Shown piece after piece: positions 27,920 through 36,297 of a stretch of DNA of 64,000 bases; the first letter of the stretch is position 1; each line of letters opens with the position of its first letter. Source of the DNA: Leptospira ellinghausenii (GTDB lineage: Bacteria; Spirochaetota; Leptospiria; Leptospirales; Leptospiraceae); the NCBI RefSeq assembly GCF_003114815.1, contig NZ_BFAZ01000009.1:744001-808000 (forward strand), written 5' to 3'. A program made the translations under genes and the position numbers. The notes below the pieces were generated by a model, which saw only the letters and a list, made by a program, of their open reading frames with translations, was not told where the DNA came from and did not search any database.

Positions 27920-28675
27920 TTATAAAGTGGCAATGATGGGTTTACCATTTTGCACAATGACAGTATGCTCACATTGTGCCACGTAACTTAAATTTCCTTG
28001 CCTGTTCCCTGCCACAAGGGTCCATCCATCAGCTTCTTCAAATGCAGTTTGGTTTCCAGTGGAGATAAAGGATTCAATTGCAAGGACAAGGCCATGGTTC
28101 AGTTTGCGATGGTCCCGTTTGTCTTCGTATACCAACACTTGTGGTTCTTCATGCAATTTTTTTCCAGTACCATGTCCTGCTAAGTTTTTAATGACAGTGA
28201 ATCCATTTTCTTTGGCAGCAGAATGTATTTCTTTTCCAATATTTCTTAAATAATTTCCAGTATACGCTTGTTTTGTGGCGCGCATGGTTCCTTCAATCGC
28301 GGTATCACACAGTTTTTCCAATTTAGGATTTGTGTTTCCAACAACAAAGGAAATCCCCGTGTCTGCATAATACCCATCGAGTTTTGCAGATACATCCACA
28401 TTCACCAAATCGCCTTTTTTTAAAATGGTGTCCTTTTTAGGAATTCCATGAGCAATTTCAAAATTAGTGCTGATACAAGTAAAACCAGGAAATTTATAAT
28501 CAAACTTTGGTGCAGAATAAGCTCCTGCTTTTTCAAACTCATGTTTGGCTGCCATATCCAGTTCCAATGTAGATACACCTGGTTTTGCTAATAATTTTAA
28601 AAGTTCACGTACTTTTGCGACAAACTTGCCAGCTTTTAAAATCCCTTGTAGGTCTTTTTCATTTTGAATCGACAT
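27920..28675 (-). CDS. map: Type I methionine aminopeptidase
   Basis: 251 residues with the five metal ligands of the pita-bread fold in context: DVSAKLDGYYADTGISF (two Asp, near 93-104), NLAGHGTGKKLHEEP (His), VLAIESFIS (Glu, in place of the usual T-I-E-P) and CEHTVIV (Glu). HGIPKKD supplies the substrate histidine. It removes initiator methionine from nascent proteins. Genomes can hold several map paralogues; this one lacks the N-terminal extension. Its ATG abuts the arsS stop directly, so it is cotranscribed with that gene. Confidence 0.93.
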   Translation of the reverse strand: MSIQNEKDLQGILKAGKFVAKVRELLKLLAKPGVSTLELDMAAKHEFEKAGAYSAPKFDYKFPGFTCISTNFEIAHGIPKKDTILKKGDLVNVDVSAKLDGYYADTGISFVVGNTNPKLEKLCDTAIEGTMRATKQAYTGNYLRNIGKEIHSAAKENGFTVIKNLAGHGTGKKLHEEPQVLVYEDKRDHRKLNHGLVLAIESFISTGNQTAFEEADGWTLVAGNRQGNLSYVAQCEHTVIVQNGKPIIATL

Positions 28676-29650
28676 TTATACAATTTCTCCACCACAACTA
28701 GAACCAGCTCCAGCTGTACAACCATAACAATGGTTTGCTACAACGATTTCACGTCCAAGAAATGCGTGCAAATCGAAATCTTTGATGTGTTTCACTTCTT
28801 TGGATTTTAAATCCAACATTTGGTTAAAATCACAATCGTATACTGACCCTTCATACCCTACTGATATTTGGTCGAGGCACATGAGGCCATTCACTGTTGC
28901 AGGATTGTATGCATTTACCAATGTTTCCATATACATTTCAAACTTACCACTTCGGACAAGGGATCCTAAAAAGCGATTGATGGGGAGGTTATTGATACAA
29001 AAGAGTTGGTTGAATACGATTCCATATTTTTTAAACAAACTGTCTTTGTATTCTTTTTCTAATTGTGACTGTCCCGAACTTAAAAACAATCCATTGGGAT
29101 TGTATACCAAATGAATGGGAAGAGAAGTGCCGTAACCGATAGCATTTAACTTTTTTAAGGCGGTAATCGATTTTTGATAAACACCTTTTCCTCTTTGGTT
29201 GTCCGTCACATTTTCCAGAACAGAAGGTAACGACGAAACAATTTCAACTTCATTTTCTTTTAGAAATTCATACAACCATTCATAACCTGGTTCCTCTAAA
29301 ATGGTGAGATTACAACGATCCATCACTCGTTTCCCTAGACGTTTTGCTTCTGTTACCAGATATTTAAAATGTGGATTCCCTTCTGGAGCACCACCAGTGA
29401 TATCCACTGTTTCGATCTCTTGAATTTTCGAAATGAGTTCGATACAAAGTTCCGCAGTACTTCTATCCATCATCTCTGTTCGAATAGGAGAGGCATCCAC
29501 ATGGCAATGCCGGCAAGCTTGGTTACACCACTTGCCAACATTGATTTGAAATACCTTAATCGAACGAGCTTGTATTGGTTTTCCAACCGTTTTTAGAAAT
29601 GGATTCCCGCTGTAACCTTGTAAGGTGGAAATTTGTTCGGTTACTTCCAT
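28676..29650 (-). CDS. arsS: Arsenosugar biosynthesis radical SAM protein ArsS
   Basis: 324 residues. The radical SAM cluster cysteines are Cys42, Cys46 and Cys49 in GKWCNQACRHCHVDASP, the exact extended pattern of the ArsS family (TIGR04167 type). The C-terminal cysteine-rich motif GCTAGAGSSCGGEI is present with cysteine codons; some relatives use selenocysteine at such a site. ArsS adds the 5'-deoxyadenosyl radical to methylated arsenic to form the arsenosugar precursor. It is 3 bases downstream of the peroxidase-like gene and abuts map. No arsenic methyltransferase (ArsM) gene is in the window. Confidence 0.92.
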   Translation of the reverse strand: MEVTEQISTLQGYSGNPFLKTVGKPIQARSIKVFQINVGKWCNQACRHCHVDASPIRTEMMDRSTAELCIELISKIQEIETVDITGGAPEGNPHFKYLVTEAKRLGKRVMDRCNLTILEEPGYEWLYEFLKENEVEIVSSLPSVLENVTDNQRGKGVYQKSITALKKLNAIGYGTSLPIHLVYNPNGLFLSSGQSQLEKEYKDSLFKKYGIVFNQLFCINNLPINRFLGSLVRSGKFEMYMETLVNAYNPATVNGLMCLDQISVGYEGSVYDCDFNQMLDLKSKEVKHIKDFDLHAFLGREIVVANHCYGCTAGAGSSCGGEIV

Positions 29651-29653
29651 AGA

Positions 29654-29992
29654 TCAAAAAGAAAGTTCGTCAATTTTGTTTTGCATTTGTACACTGTGAA
29701 CTAAGTTGATCCCAGCAGCCATTGCTGCCGCCACATGTACAGCTTCATTCATTTGTGCCTCATCAGCACCTTTTTGAAGTGAGGTGGTCGTATAGGCATC
29801 AATACAATAAGGGCATTTTAGAGCATGAGCTACTGCAAGAGCAATCAGAGCCTTTTCTCTTTCCGTGAGTGCTCCTTCAGCCATCACAGCATTGTAATAC
29901 CCAAAAAATTTATCAGCAAGAGCGGGATTTGTACGCCCAATTTCTCCAAATTTTCCTAAATCTTTTGCGTTGTAATAATGATTCTCTGCCAT
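29654..29992 (-). CDS. Arsenosugar-associated AhpD/CMD-like peroxidase protein
   Basis: 112 residues of the carboxymuconolactone decarboxylase/AhpD fold. It has the redox motif CPYC (Cys60, Cys63) with His56 four residues before it and the helix ALTEREKALIALAVAHAL. A small family of this type (TIGR04169) is repeatedly found next to arsS and annotated as arsenosugar biosynthesis-associated peroxidase-like. AAAGAGG lies about 6 bases before its ATG, and it is the first gene of the arsS-map run. Whether it detoxifies peroxide or handles an arsenical thiol is not known. Confidence 0.85.
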   Translation of the reverse strand: MAENHYYNAKDLGKFGEIGRTNPALADKFFGYYNAVMAEGALTEREKALIALAVAHALKCPYCIDAYTTTSLQKGADEAQMNEAVHVAAAMAAGINLVHSVQMQNKIDELSF

Positions 29993-30136
29993 GGATTTCC
30001 TCTTTAAGATGAAGTTTTTTCACATTCTGATTTCGTCAAGGGTAAGCCCTTACAAGTGAAATCAAAAAGGGATTAGGTTCGATCAATATCTTAGACAAAG
30101 TTTCTATTTTTTACGGATTGGTTTTCCATTCTTTTC

Positions 30137-30988
30137 TTAGTTAAAAGAACGACTGAATGCAATGATTGTCAGAATTTTCCAAAGGAATTGGAAGGGAAAG
30201 GTGATGGCATCCCAAAGGAAGGCAAATGGCAAAACAGGATACCATTTAACATTAGTTCCAAACTTTTCTATGGATTCAATTTCAATATACCGATACAGTA
30301 GAAATCCATATTTCTTAGCATCGACTAGGTACATTTTGCTCACAATTCCATATTCATCCACAAGGGCAACGACGAGAGAGTCTTCTGTAGGTTGTTTGGG
30401 AATGCGAATGGTATTTCGAATTTTTGTTTGGCAAGAGTCACAACGAGCTAATTGGAATGTGTTTGGATCCTGACTCTTTTCGATCGAAATCGATTCGTAA
30501 CATGTTTTTCCCGTCTTTAATTCAATACAAATACCAAAGGAATTTTCATATTCAACGTATTCTATTTCCTTGGGAATCCCTGTAGTTTCATCTAACGATA
30601 ATTTGTATACAACAGAGAACTCCTTTGATAAATATAACGACCAAGAATAGTTGTATGACTTTGGTTGGAAATAGATGCCACCTTTACGAGATGTTTCCTC
30701 TTGGCTTTCAATTTCCCTGATCTCTAATGCTTCTAAGCTACTTTGTGGGTGTGGTACAAACCATTTACCGGAACTTCGATCCCACGCATTAAAAGAAGGT
30801 TCGTATCTTGTCCCATCTTCAGTTTTCAATTCAGGGGATTCAAACAACAAATGATAATCAGGTTGGATGAGCTTAACGGAATCCAAATGATTGATTTTTG
30901 TCGGAACTACTTGTGATCTCCTTATGACTGCTTTTGTGGCACAATTCATAAAAATTAGTACCACAAAAACAATCAAGATTCGTATCAT
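30137..30988 (-). CDS. Lipoprotein, unknown function
   Basis: 283 residues. The signal peptide MIRILIVFVVLIFMNC ends in a lipobox with Cys16. The mature part is beta-rich, has a CDSC pair near 187, and ends with a hydrophobic stretch (about 252-275) that could be a second membrane contact. The family is not recognised. Its start overlaps the enoyl-CoA hydratase stop by 4 bases, so it is the last gene of the acyl-CoA operon starting at 33811. A lipid-related role can only be guessed from position. Confidence 0.6.
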   Translation of the reverse strand: MIRILIVFVVLIFMNCATKAVIRRSQVVPTKINHLDSVKLIQPDYHLLFESPELKTEDGTRYEPSFNAWDRSSGKWFVPHPQSSLEALEIREIESQEETSRKGGIYFQPKSYNYSWSLYLSKEFSVVYKLSLDETTGIPKEIEYVEYENSFGICIELKTGKTCYESISIEKSQDPNTFQLARCDSCQTKIRNTIRIPKQPTEDSLVVALVDEYGIVSKMYLVDAKKYGFLLYRYIEIESIEKFGTNVKWYPVLPFAFLWDAITFPFQFLWKILTIIAFSRSFN

Positions 30989-31761
30989 GTGCTGAACTTG
31001 GGTCTACGTTTTTCGATGAGTGATAAAAATCCTTCCTGGCCATCGGGAGATAAAATCACTTTCGTGAATAAATCGGCATCCAATTGGAATAAGGATTCCA
31101 TTTGTGTTCGGTATGGTTCTCGTAAGGCAGTTTTCATCCCACGGCTCGAATTGTAAGTGAGTTTGGAGAGTGATTCGGCAAACTTCATAGCTTCTGGAAC
31201 CAAATCATCTGCACTAAACAATTCATCCACAAGGCCAATTTCCTTTGCTTCTGGACCCTTAATTTGTTTTCCCGTAAAAAGTAAGTCACGAGTGGCTTTT
31301 ACTCCAACTAAGTCTTGCAATACGATGGTTGGGATCGAAGGAAAATTAAGACCTACAATTGCTTCCGAAAAACCAATCCTTCCTCCTTTGTCCACCATGA
31401 AGCGGTAATCCGAAAACAAGGCAAATACAGCGCCAGCAGCCATACAATGACCGTTGATCACTGCAATGGTTGGAACTGGAAAATGGAAATAGGTTTGTGC
31501 CGTTCTTAACAACTGTTCAACGGATCGCCTGACATCGGATTCCGATTTTCCATACATGAGAGTGGGTTCAATCCCATTGGAAAAAAATTGTGTTTGTGCG
31601 GATGTAAATAATAAAACACGCAAGTTAGGATTGTTTGCGTGTTTGTTTAGGATTTCTTGAAATGAAACAAAGGCTTCAAAATCAAATGTGTTCTTTTCAT
31701 TGGACTGCATCTTGATTTCCAAGATGCGGTCTCCATGAAAGATCTCTGCAAAAGGAGTCAT
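30985..31761 (-). CDS. Enoyl-CoA hydratase/isomerase family protein
   Basis: 258 residues of the crotonase fold. Oxyanion-hole segments are FFSNGIEP (near 54) and INGHCMAAGAVFALFSDYR (near 100); GFSEAIVGLNFPSIP (near 130) has one catalytic-position Glu. The second glutamate expected in true hydratases is not obvious, so a delta3-delta2-enoyl-CoA isomerase is as likely. It is cytoplasmic and acts in fatty-acid beta-oxidation. It starts 1 base after the acyl-CoA synthetase, which would supply its substrate. Confidence 0.88.
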   Translation of the reverse strand: MTPFAEIFHGDRILEIKMQSNEKNTFDFEAFVSFQEILNKHANNPNLRVLLFTSAQTQFFSNGIEPTLMYGKSESDVRRSVEQLLRTAQTYFHFPVPTIAVINGHCMAAGAVFALFSDYRFMVDKGGRIGFSEAIVGLNFPSIPTIVLQDLVGVKATRDLLFTGKQIKGPEAKEIGLVDELFSADDLVPEAMKFAESLSKLTYNSSRGMKTALREPYRTQMESLFQLDADLFTKVILSPDGQEGFLSLIEKRRPKFST

Positions 31762-31762
31762 A

Positions 31763-33811
31763 TTAACTGTTTTTGTAGAGCTCCAAAATTCTGTCTTTGT
31801 ATTTTTCTGTAATCACATGTCTCTTCATCTTCATTAGGTTAGTGAGTTCGTCTCCAACTTCAAATGGTTTTGTGATGAGAGTCACATATTGCACTTGTTC
31901 GAAGTTTTTGAATCCAGTTTTAACACTGTTAAAATTGCGAACTTCTTTTTTGTAGAAGTCTACTACCTTCGGATGAACAATGAGTTTCTCTGGACTTTTT
32001 TCTGTGATTCCATTTTCTTCTGCCCAAGGGATGAGAGAGTCAAAGTCAGGAACAATGATTGCTCCGAGTACTTTTTGGTCTTGTCCCACTACCATAGACT
32101 GTTTGATGTAAGGTGATTCATCAATTTTGTTTTCGATTGGAACTGGTTCTACGTTTTCACCACCGAGTAATACAATGGTGTCTTTTGCACGACCAGTGAG
32201 TGTGAGGGTCTTCTTGAAGTTAATCATCCCGATGTCACCGGTGTTCATCCAATTGTCTACGATGGTTTTTTTGGTGGTTTCAGGATTTTTGTAATACCCT
32301 TTCATCACTTGAGGTCCTTTGATGTGAACCACACCTTTGGCACCTAATTTACCAAAGATGATATTCTTTTTGTCATCGATATGGCAAAGAACATTCCCAG
32401 CATCATCTCGGATTTGCACTTGGCTGAGTGGAACAATATCCCCAACAGAACCCATAATGGGTCGGTCAAATGTTCGAGCCGATATAACCGGTCCCGTTTC
32501 TGTCATTCCATACCCTTCGAGAACTGTAATCCCGATATCCATAAAAAAAGCATCCACGTGTTTTTGAAGGGCTCCCCCTCCTGAAAGTGTCGCTCGTAAG
32601 TGGCCACCTGTTGCTTGTCTGATTTTAGAAAGTACAATGCGATCAAGTGTGAAAGAGTTAAATAAAACTCCAAGTCCAGCCAATACATACAGTGGAGTTT
32701 TGAGAACACTTTCTTCTGGTACCAAAAACTGTGAGGAAAGAAGGGAAAGGATTGTCACTGTAAACGGACCAGTTAATAACAATTTAACGACCGATACAAC
32801 AGAAAGAAACAATGAATGTAGGATGTTCCTTCCTTCGTAATCCACTTCCCAACCTTTCAAAAATCGAATGGAAGCATGGTAGTGTTTCGAAAAAAAGTAA
32901 GCAACCTTAAACAATAATCTTCTTACAGGAGGTGTTTGTTTCGGATCATTGATACGAGTGTAAATCCCGTTATAAATACTTTCCCAAACCCTTGGAGCAG
33001 AAGCCATGAAAGTAGGTCTTGCTTTTTGGATATCATTACGAAGTTCGGTTACCTTTGTATAATAAGTGGAGCCACCATTGATGATCGCAAAGTATTCCAC
33101 AACTCGTTCAAAGATATGCCATACTGGTAGGATGGACAACATACGATCATCTGGAGTCACTTTCGCAACACGAGGGACCACATAATGCATCTGGTGGATC
33201 ATGTTGGAATGCATAAGCATTACACCCTTAGGCATCCCAGTAGTTCCAGATGTGTAAATCAGTGTGTACAAATCATCTGGTTTGATTCCAGACATCCTTT
33301 TTTCCGCTTCTCGTTTTCCTTTAGAGCGAAGTTCCCTTCCCTTTTCCAAAAGGTCATAGAAGTGTAAAATCCCAGCACCTGACTTGAGTTTGGTGTCTTT
33401 GTCCATAATGATCACGGTTTTTACCGATTTCACTTGGGATTTGTTATTTTTATATTTTTCGTAAACCTTATCGTTTTCTAAAAAAACAACTTTGGCTTCC
33501 GAGTGGTTTAAAATGTAAACGATTTCCGAATCAGTGATATCAGACCCGCGCGGAACGTTTGCCGCTCCAGCAGTTAACACAGCACAATCAGCTATGATCC
33601 ATTCGACTCGGTTGTCAGCTAATACGCCAACATGTTCTCTCGCTTTTACACCCAAATCAATTAGGGCTTCTGCAAGTGCGATACCATCTTCGTAAAGTTG
33701 TTTATAGGTAAGTGCTTGGTAATCCTTCTGTGCATTTTTATACCAAAATGCTGGTCTTGGACCAAATTTTTCTGCGGATTCCTTATAAACTTCTGCTAGG
33801 TTATTTGCCAT
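31763..33811 (-). CDS. Long-chain acyl-CoA synthetase (AMP-forming)
   Basis: 682 residues of the ANL superfamily. Motifs: phosphate loop [15 protein letters not shown] (near 188), GYGMTETGP (near 435), MNTGDIG (near 535) and [17 protein letters not shown] (near 550). It activates fatty acids for beta-oxidation, the main carbon source of leptospires. A hydrophobic insert at about 333-398, just before the conserved LSGGGALQ, is longer than in E. coli FadD and could anchor the enzyme in the membrane. Good Shine-Dalgarno (GGAGAG) and promoter lie upstream; two genes follow in the operon. Confidence 0.93.
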   Translation of the reverse strand: MANNLAEVYKESAEKFGPRPAFWYKNAQKDYQALTYKQLYEDGIALAEALIDLGVKAREHVGVLADNRVEWIIADCAVLTAGAANVPRGSDITDSEIVYILNHSEAKVVFLENDKVYEKYKNNKSQVKSVKTVIIMDKDTKLKSGAGILHFYDLLEKGRELRSKGKREAEKRMSGIKPDDLYTLIYTSGTTGMPKGVMLMHSNMIHQMHYVVPRVAKVTPDDRMLSILPVWHIFERVVEYFAIINGGSTYYTKVTELRNDIQKARPTFMASAPRVWESIYNGIYTRINDPKQTPPVRRLLFKVAYFFSKHYHASIRFLKGWEVDYEGRNILHSLFLSVVSVVKLLLTGPFTVTILSLLSSQFLVPEESVLKTPLYVLAGLGVLFNSFTLDRIVLSKIRQATGGHLRATLSGGGALQKHVDAFFMDIGITVLEGYGMTETGPVISARTFDRPIMGSVGDIVPLSQVQIRDDAGNVLCHIDDKKNIIFGKLGAKGVVHIKGPQVMKGYYKNPETTKKTIVDNWMNTGDIGMINFKKTLTLTGRAKDTIVLLGGENVEPVPIENKIDESPYIKQSMVVGQDQKVLGAIIVPDFDSLIPWAEENGITEKSPEKLIVHPKVVDFYKKEVRNFNSVKTGFKNFEQVQYVTLITKPFEVGDELTNLMKMKRHVITEKYKDRILELYKNS

Positions 33812-33836
33812 ATCTCTCCATCTAAAAGCGGTCTTT

Positions 33837-33864
33837 ATGATAGACTCTACTTTCAGATGGTCAA
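33837..33864 (-). promoter_or_regulatory. Sigma70-type promoter of the acyl-CoA synthetase operon
   Basis: Read on the minus strand: TTGACC (33864-33859), a 16-base spacer and TATCAT (33842-33837). Each hexamer has five of six consensus bases. The start codon is 25 bases downstream and is preceded by GGAGAG, so this mRNA has a normal short leader. Confidence 0.6.
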
Positions 33865-33879
33865 GAGAAATTTAGATGT

Positions 33880-34092
33880 TTAGTCCCAGTGGAACCCTTC
33901 GCGTTGGTGTCCTTTTTTCAAATGGCGTTTGCGTATTTCGTGGAGTTTGGTCAGTTGCGAAAGGTTCAGTAGGTTACGTGCCGCAAGACCTTTTTGTGGG
34001 AGAAGGGATTCGTCTTCTGTATTAGCAAAAAACTGGTTGGTTTTAACGAAGGAGCTTTTAAACTCCAAATTCATATCAGGATAGAAATCCAT
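33880..34092 (-). CDS. Small basic protein (70 residues), unknown function
   Basis: 70 residues from the ATG at 34092, which is preceded by a strong Shine-Dalgarno (CGGAGG) 5 bases upstream; a longer frame from a TTG at 34173 is less likely. The N-terminal half is acidic and aromatic (MDFYPDMNLEFKSS), the C-terminal half strongly basic and helical (LTKLHEIRKRHLKKGHQRE), which suggests RNA, DNA or ribosome binding. The family is not recognised. It ends 15 bases before the acyl-CoA synthetase -35 box and may be cotranscribed with it. Confidence 0.55.
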   Translation of the reverse strand: MDFYPDMNLEFKSSFVKTNQFFANTEDESLLPQKGLAARNLLNLSQLTKLHEIRKRHLKKGHQREGFHWD

Positions 34093-34258
34093 ACAAGCCT
34101 CCGTGCTTTCCGGTTTCCGGGGTTTCTGTATTTTGAAGGTTCCCACCATCCGTGGTAGGTAGCCTCCCCCCAATATATGTATCGCCGAAATATGAATATC
34201 CTGAAGTAAAAAATTTTGCTTGTACTATTTTTTTTTCTCTGATTTTTGGTATTCGTTC

Positions 34259-34489
34259 ATGACGATTCGATTGGAAAATTCTACAGGGAGACGAAGCGGG
34301 CGCTTTGTAGCTTATGAGTATGGGGAAGACCTATTTGGTACTCTGTATTTGGATAAGTTTTCTGGTCGCGAGAAAGGACGACTCATCGACAAATGGAGAT
34401 TAAATGACTTAGGAAGTCTTATCCGTGTCCTCGATACAGAGATTTCTCGTAGGGAAGAAGAAAATTACGAACGACCACTTTTCCACTAA
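34259..34489 (+). CDS. Small charged protein (76 residues), unknown function
   Basis: From the ATG at 34259 the product is [14 protein letters not shown]... with 76 residues, rich in Arg and Glu and with [16 protein letters not shown] in the middle; it looks like a compact beta-then-helix domain. An in-frame TTG upstream at 34220 would add a hydrophobic extension and is less convincing. No clear Shine-Dalgarno is seen. The final 65 bases overlap the MutS-like gene start, so the two are probably coupled. The family is not recognised. Confidence 0.5.
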   Translation: MTIRLENSTGRRSGRFVAYEYGEDLFGTLYLDKFSGREKGRLIDKWRLNDLGSLIRVLDTEISRREEENYERPLFH

Positions 34490-36242
34490 TCCAACCTATG
34501 TTTTCCTTTCCTTAAGGAAAAATAAATACAAATCCAAAATTCAGTTTTTATCCAACCGCCTTAGAACCGTTTCGATTTTTCGATTATCAACTTTCGTAAT
34601 TTTTTTATTTGCCATTTCCTTTTGTTACCTAACCAAACTCACATGGAAAGAATATGGATTATCCATTCTCTCAATATTTCCATTTGTATACCTAGTTCGA
34701 TTGTATACAAATCGGAAGTCTCAATTGGATTTTGCCAAACGCAACTTTCAATTTTTAGAGGAAGAACTACTCCGCTTTTCTGGAGATTATAAAAAATTAA
34801 AAACAAGAGAACCTTGGGAATATCCAATTGTGGTCAGAAACCATCCCTTATCCATTGATTTGGATCTTTGCACCAAACAAGGGTTTTTGGGAGTTTTTGA
34901 CACCACCATCACAAAAGAAGGGTTCCATTCTTACTTGTTACGATTTTTACAAGAACCAATTGATAATCAGTTTGCCATTCCAGACCAATCCTTTGTCAAA
35001 ACAATCCTTACTAAAAAAAACAAAGCTTTCCATTTGATGAGAAAGTATTTAGTTTTAGATGGAGAACCAAACGAAAAATTTGAAATCCCTTCAACTAAGA
35101 ACGAAACCAATTTTTGGAACAAAAGAAATTGGCTACGTTGGATGTTTCCTATATGGGGAATCTTCTCACCAACTTACATCACCTTAGGATTATTATTTGA
35201 TTTACCCTTCATTCCGTTTTTATTACTCACCAACGGAATTCTATTTTTAAGTTATCGAAGAGAATCTACTTTGATTTGGAAGGAAATCAAAACCTTAAGT
35301 CAATCATCTGTTCGGTTTCAGAAAACTTTTGTATTTCTTTCGAAGGAAAGAAAATTCACAAAAAAAATGTTATCCAAAATAGCGAATCTTGGAGATTCAT
35401 CAGAACTTTTGGTTTCTCCTCTTCCACATTTGTTGCTAAATGTTCTTTGTTTATGGGACCTTTGGAAAATCAAAACATTACAAAAATGGAAACAACAATA
35501 TTCGTTCCATTGGAATGAATTACGAAACCAAATCATCAAAATTGATTCCATTCTTCCCATGGTCAATTTCGGATTTTTGAATCCAGAAGCAAACTTCGCA
35601 ACAACCACAAATGATGGAACTCTTACATCAAATTCACTTGTCCATCCAATGATTCCTAAAGGAAATCGTATCTTAAATCCATTACCAAAAATGAATCCCG
35701 GGGATTTGATGATTGTTACTGGATCTAATATGAGTGGAAAAACAACATACATGCGATCGATCGCCATGTCTTTGTTACTTGCTGGATCAGGGGCACCTGT
35801 ATTAGGAAATGGTTTTGAATACCCAGAGTTTCAAATCCATACCTTAATTCGTTCACAAGACTCAATGGAAGATGGAGTTTCCTTTTTTTATTCGGAAGTC
35901 AGAAGACTCGCTACCATCATAAACAATGCAGACAATTCCAAGAAAGTCCCAATTCTATTTTTAGATGAAATATTAAAAGGGACAAATTCAAAAGAAAGGT
36001 ACATTGCCACCCGAGAAATCTTGGCTGTATTACGCGAAAAAAACTGCATTGTGTTTTTAACGACACATGATCTGAAACTTGCTGAGATGAACTCGGCAAA
36101 ACGATACCATTTCACTGAATTAGAAACCAATGGTAAAATGGATTTTGATTATCAGATCAGAGATGGTGTTTCTGGATCAACGAATGCTCTAAGGATTTTA
36201 CAGAACGAAGGCATACCCATTCGAAATGATAAAGAAAATTAA
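34425..36242 (+). CDS. Membrane-anchored MutS-like ATPase
   Basis: 605 residues. Two hydrophobic regions lie at about 50-92 and 240-275. The C-terminal ATPase is MutS-like: Walker [10 protein letters not shown] (433-441), Walker [18 protein letters not shown] (near 508) and TTHDLKLAE (near 546). The mismatch-recognition, connector and clamp features of MutS1 are not recognisable, so the role is probably not canonical mismatch repair. Similar MutS-related membrane ATPases occur in several phyla with unknown function. The start is a GTG at 34425 with AGGAAG 8 bases upstream, inside the preceding gene; no other in-frame start fits well. Confidence 0.8.
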   Translation: MSSIQRFLVGKKKITNDHFSTNPTYVFLSLRKNKYKSKIQFLSNRLRTVSIFRLSTFVIFLFAISFCYLTKLTWKEYGLSILSIFPFVYLVRLYTNRKSQLDFAKRNFQFLEEELLRFSGDYKKLKTREPWEYPIVVRNHPLSIDLDLCTKQGFLGVFDTTITKEGFHSYLLRFLQEPIDNQFAIPDQSFVKTILTKKNKAFHLMRKYLVLDGEPNEKFEIPSTKNETNFWNKRNWLRWMFPIWGIFSPTYITLGLLFDLPFIPFLLLTNGILFLSYRRESTLIWKEIKTLSQSSVRFQKTFVFLSKERKFTKKMLSKIANLGDSSELLVSPLPHLLLNVLCLWDLWKIKTLQKWKQQYSFHWNELRNQIIKIDSILPMVNFGFLNPEANFATTTNDGTLTSNSLVHPMIPKGNRILNPLPKMNPGDLMIVTGSNMSGKTTYMRSIAMSLLLAGSGAPVLGNGFEYPEFQIHTLIRSQDSMEDGVSFFYSEVRRLATIINNADNSKKVPILFLDEILKGTNSKERYIATREILAVLREKNCIVFLTTHDLKLAEMNSAKRYHFTELETNGKMDFDYQIRDGVSGSTNALRILQNEGIPIRNDKEN

Positions 36243-36297
36243 ATGATTAAGAGTGATTCTGGAAATTATGAACTAACAAACTTCAAAAAAGAAAATG

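Noticed and set aside
28676..28720. Possible selenocysteine codon at the C-terminus of ArsS
   Set aside because: The SSCGGEI motif is encoded with normal cysteine codons; no in-frame TGA is present.
30030..30120. TTGACG followed by an inverted repeat (AAGGG/CCCTT) upstream of the arsenosugar genes as a regulated promoter
   Set aside because: No acceptable -10 hexamer at the right spacing was found, so it is too weak to list.
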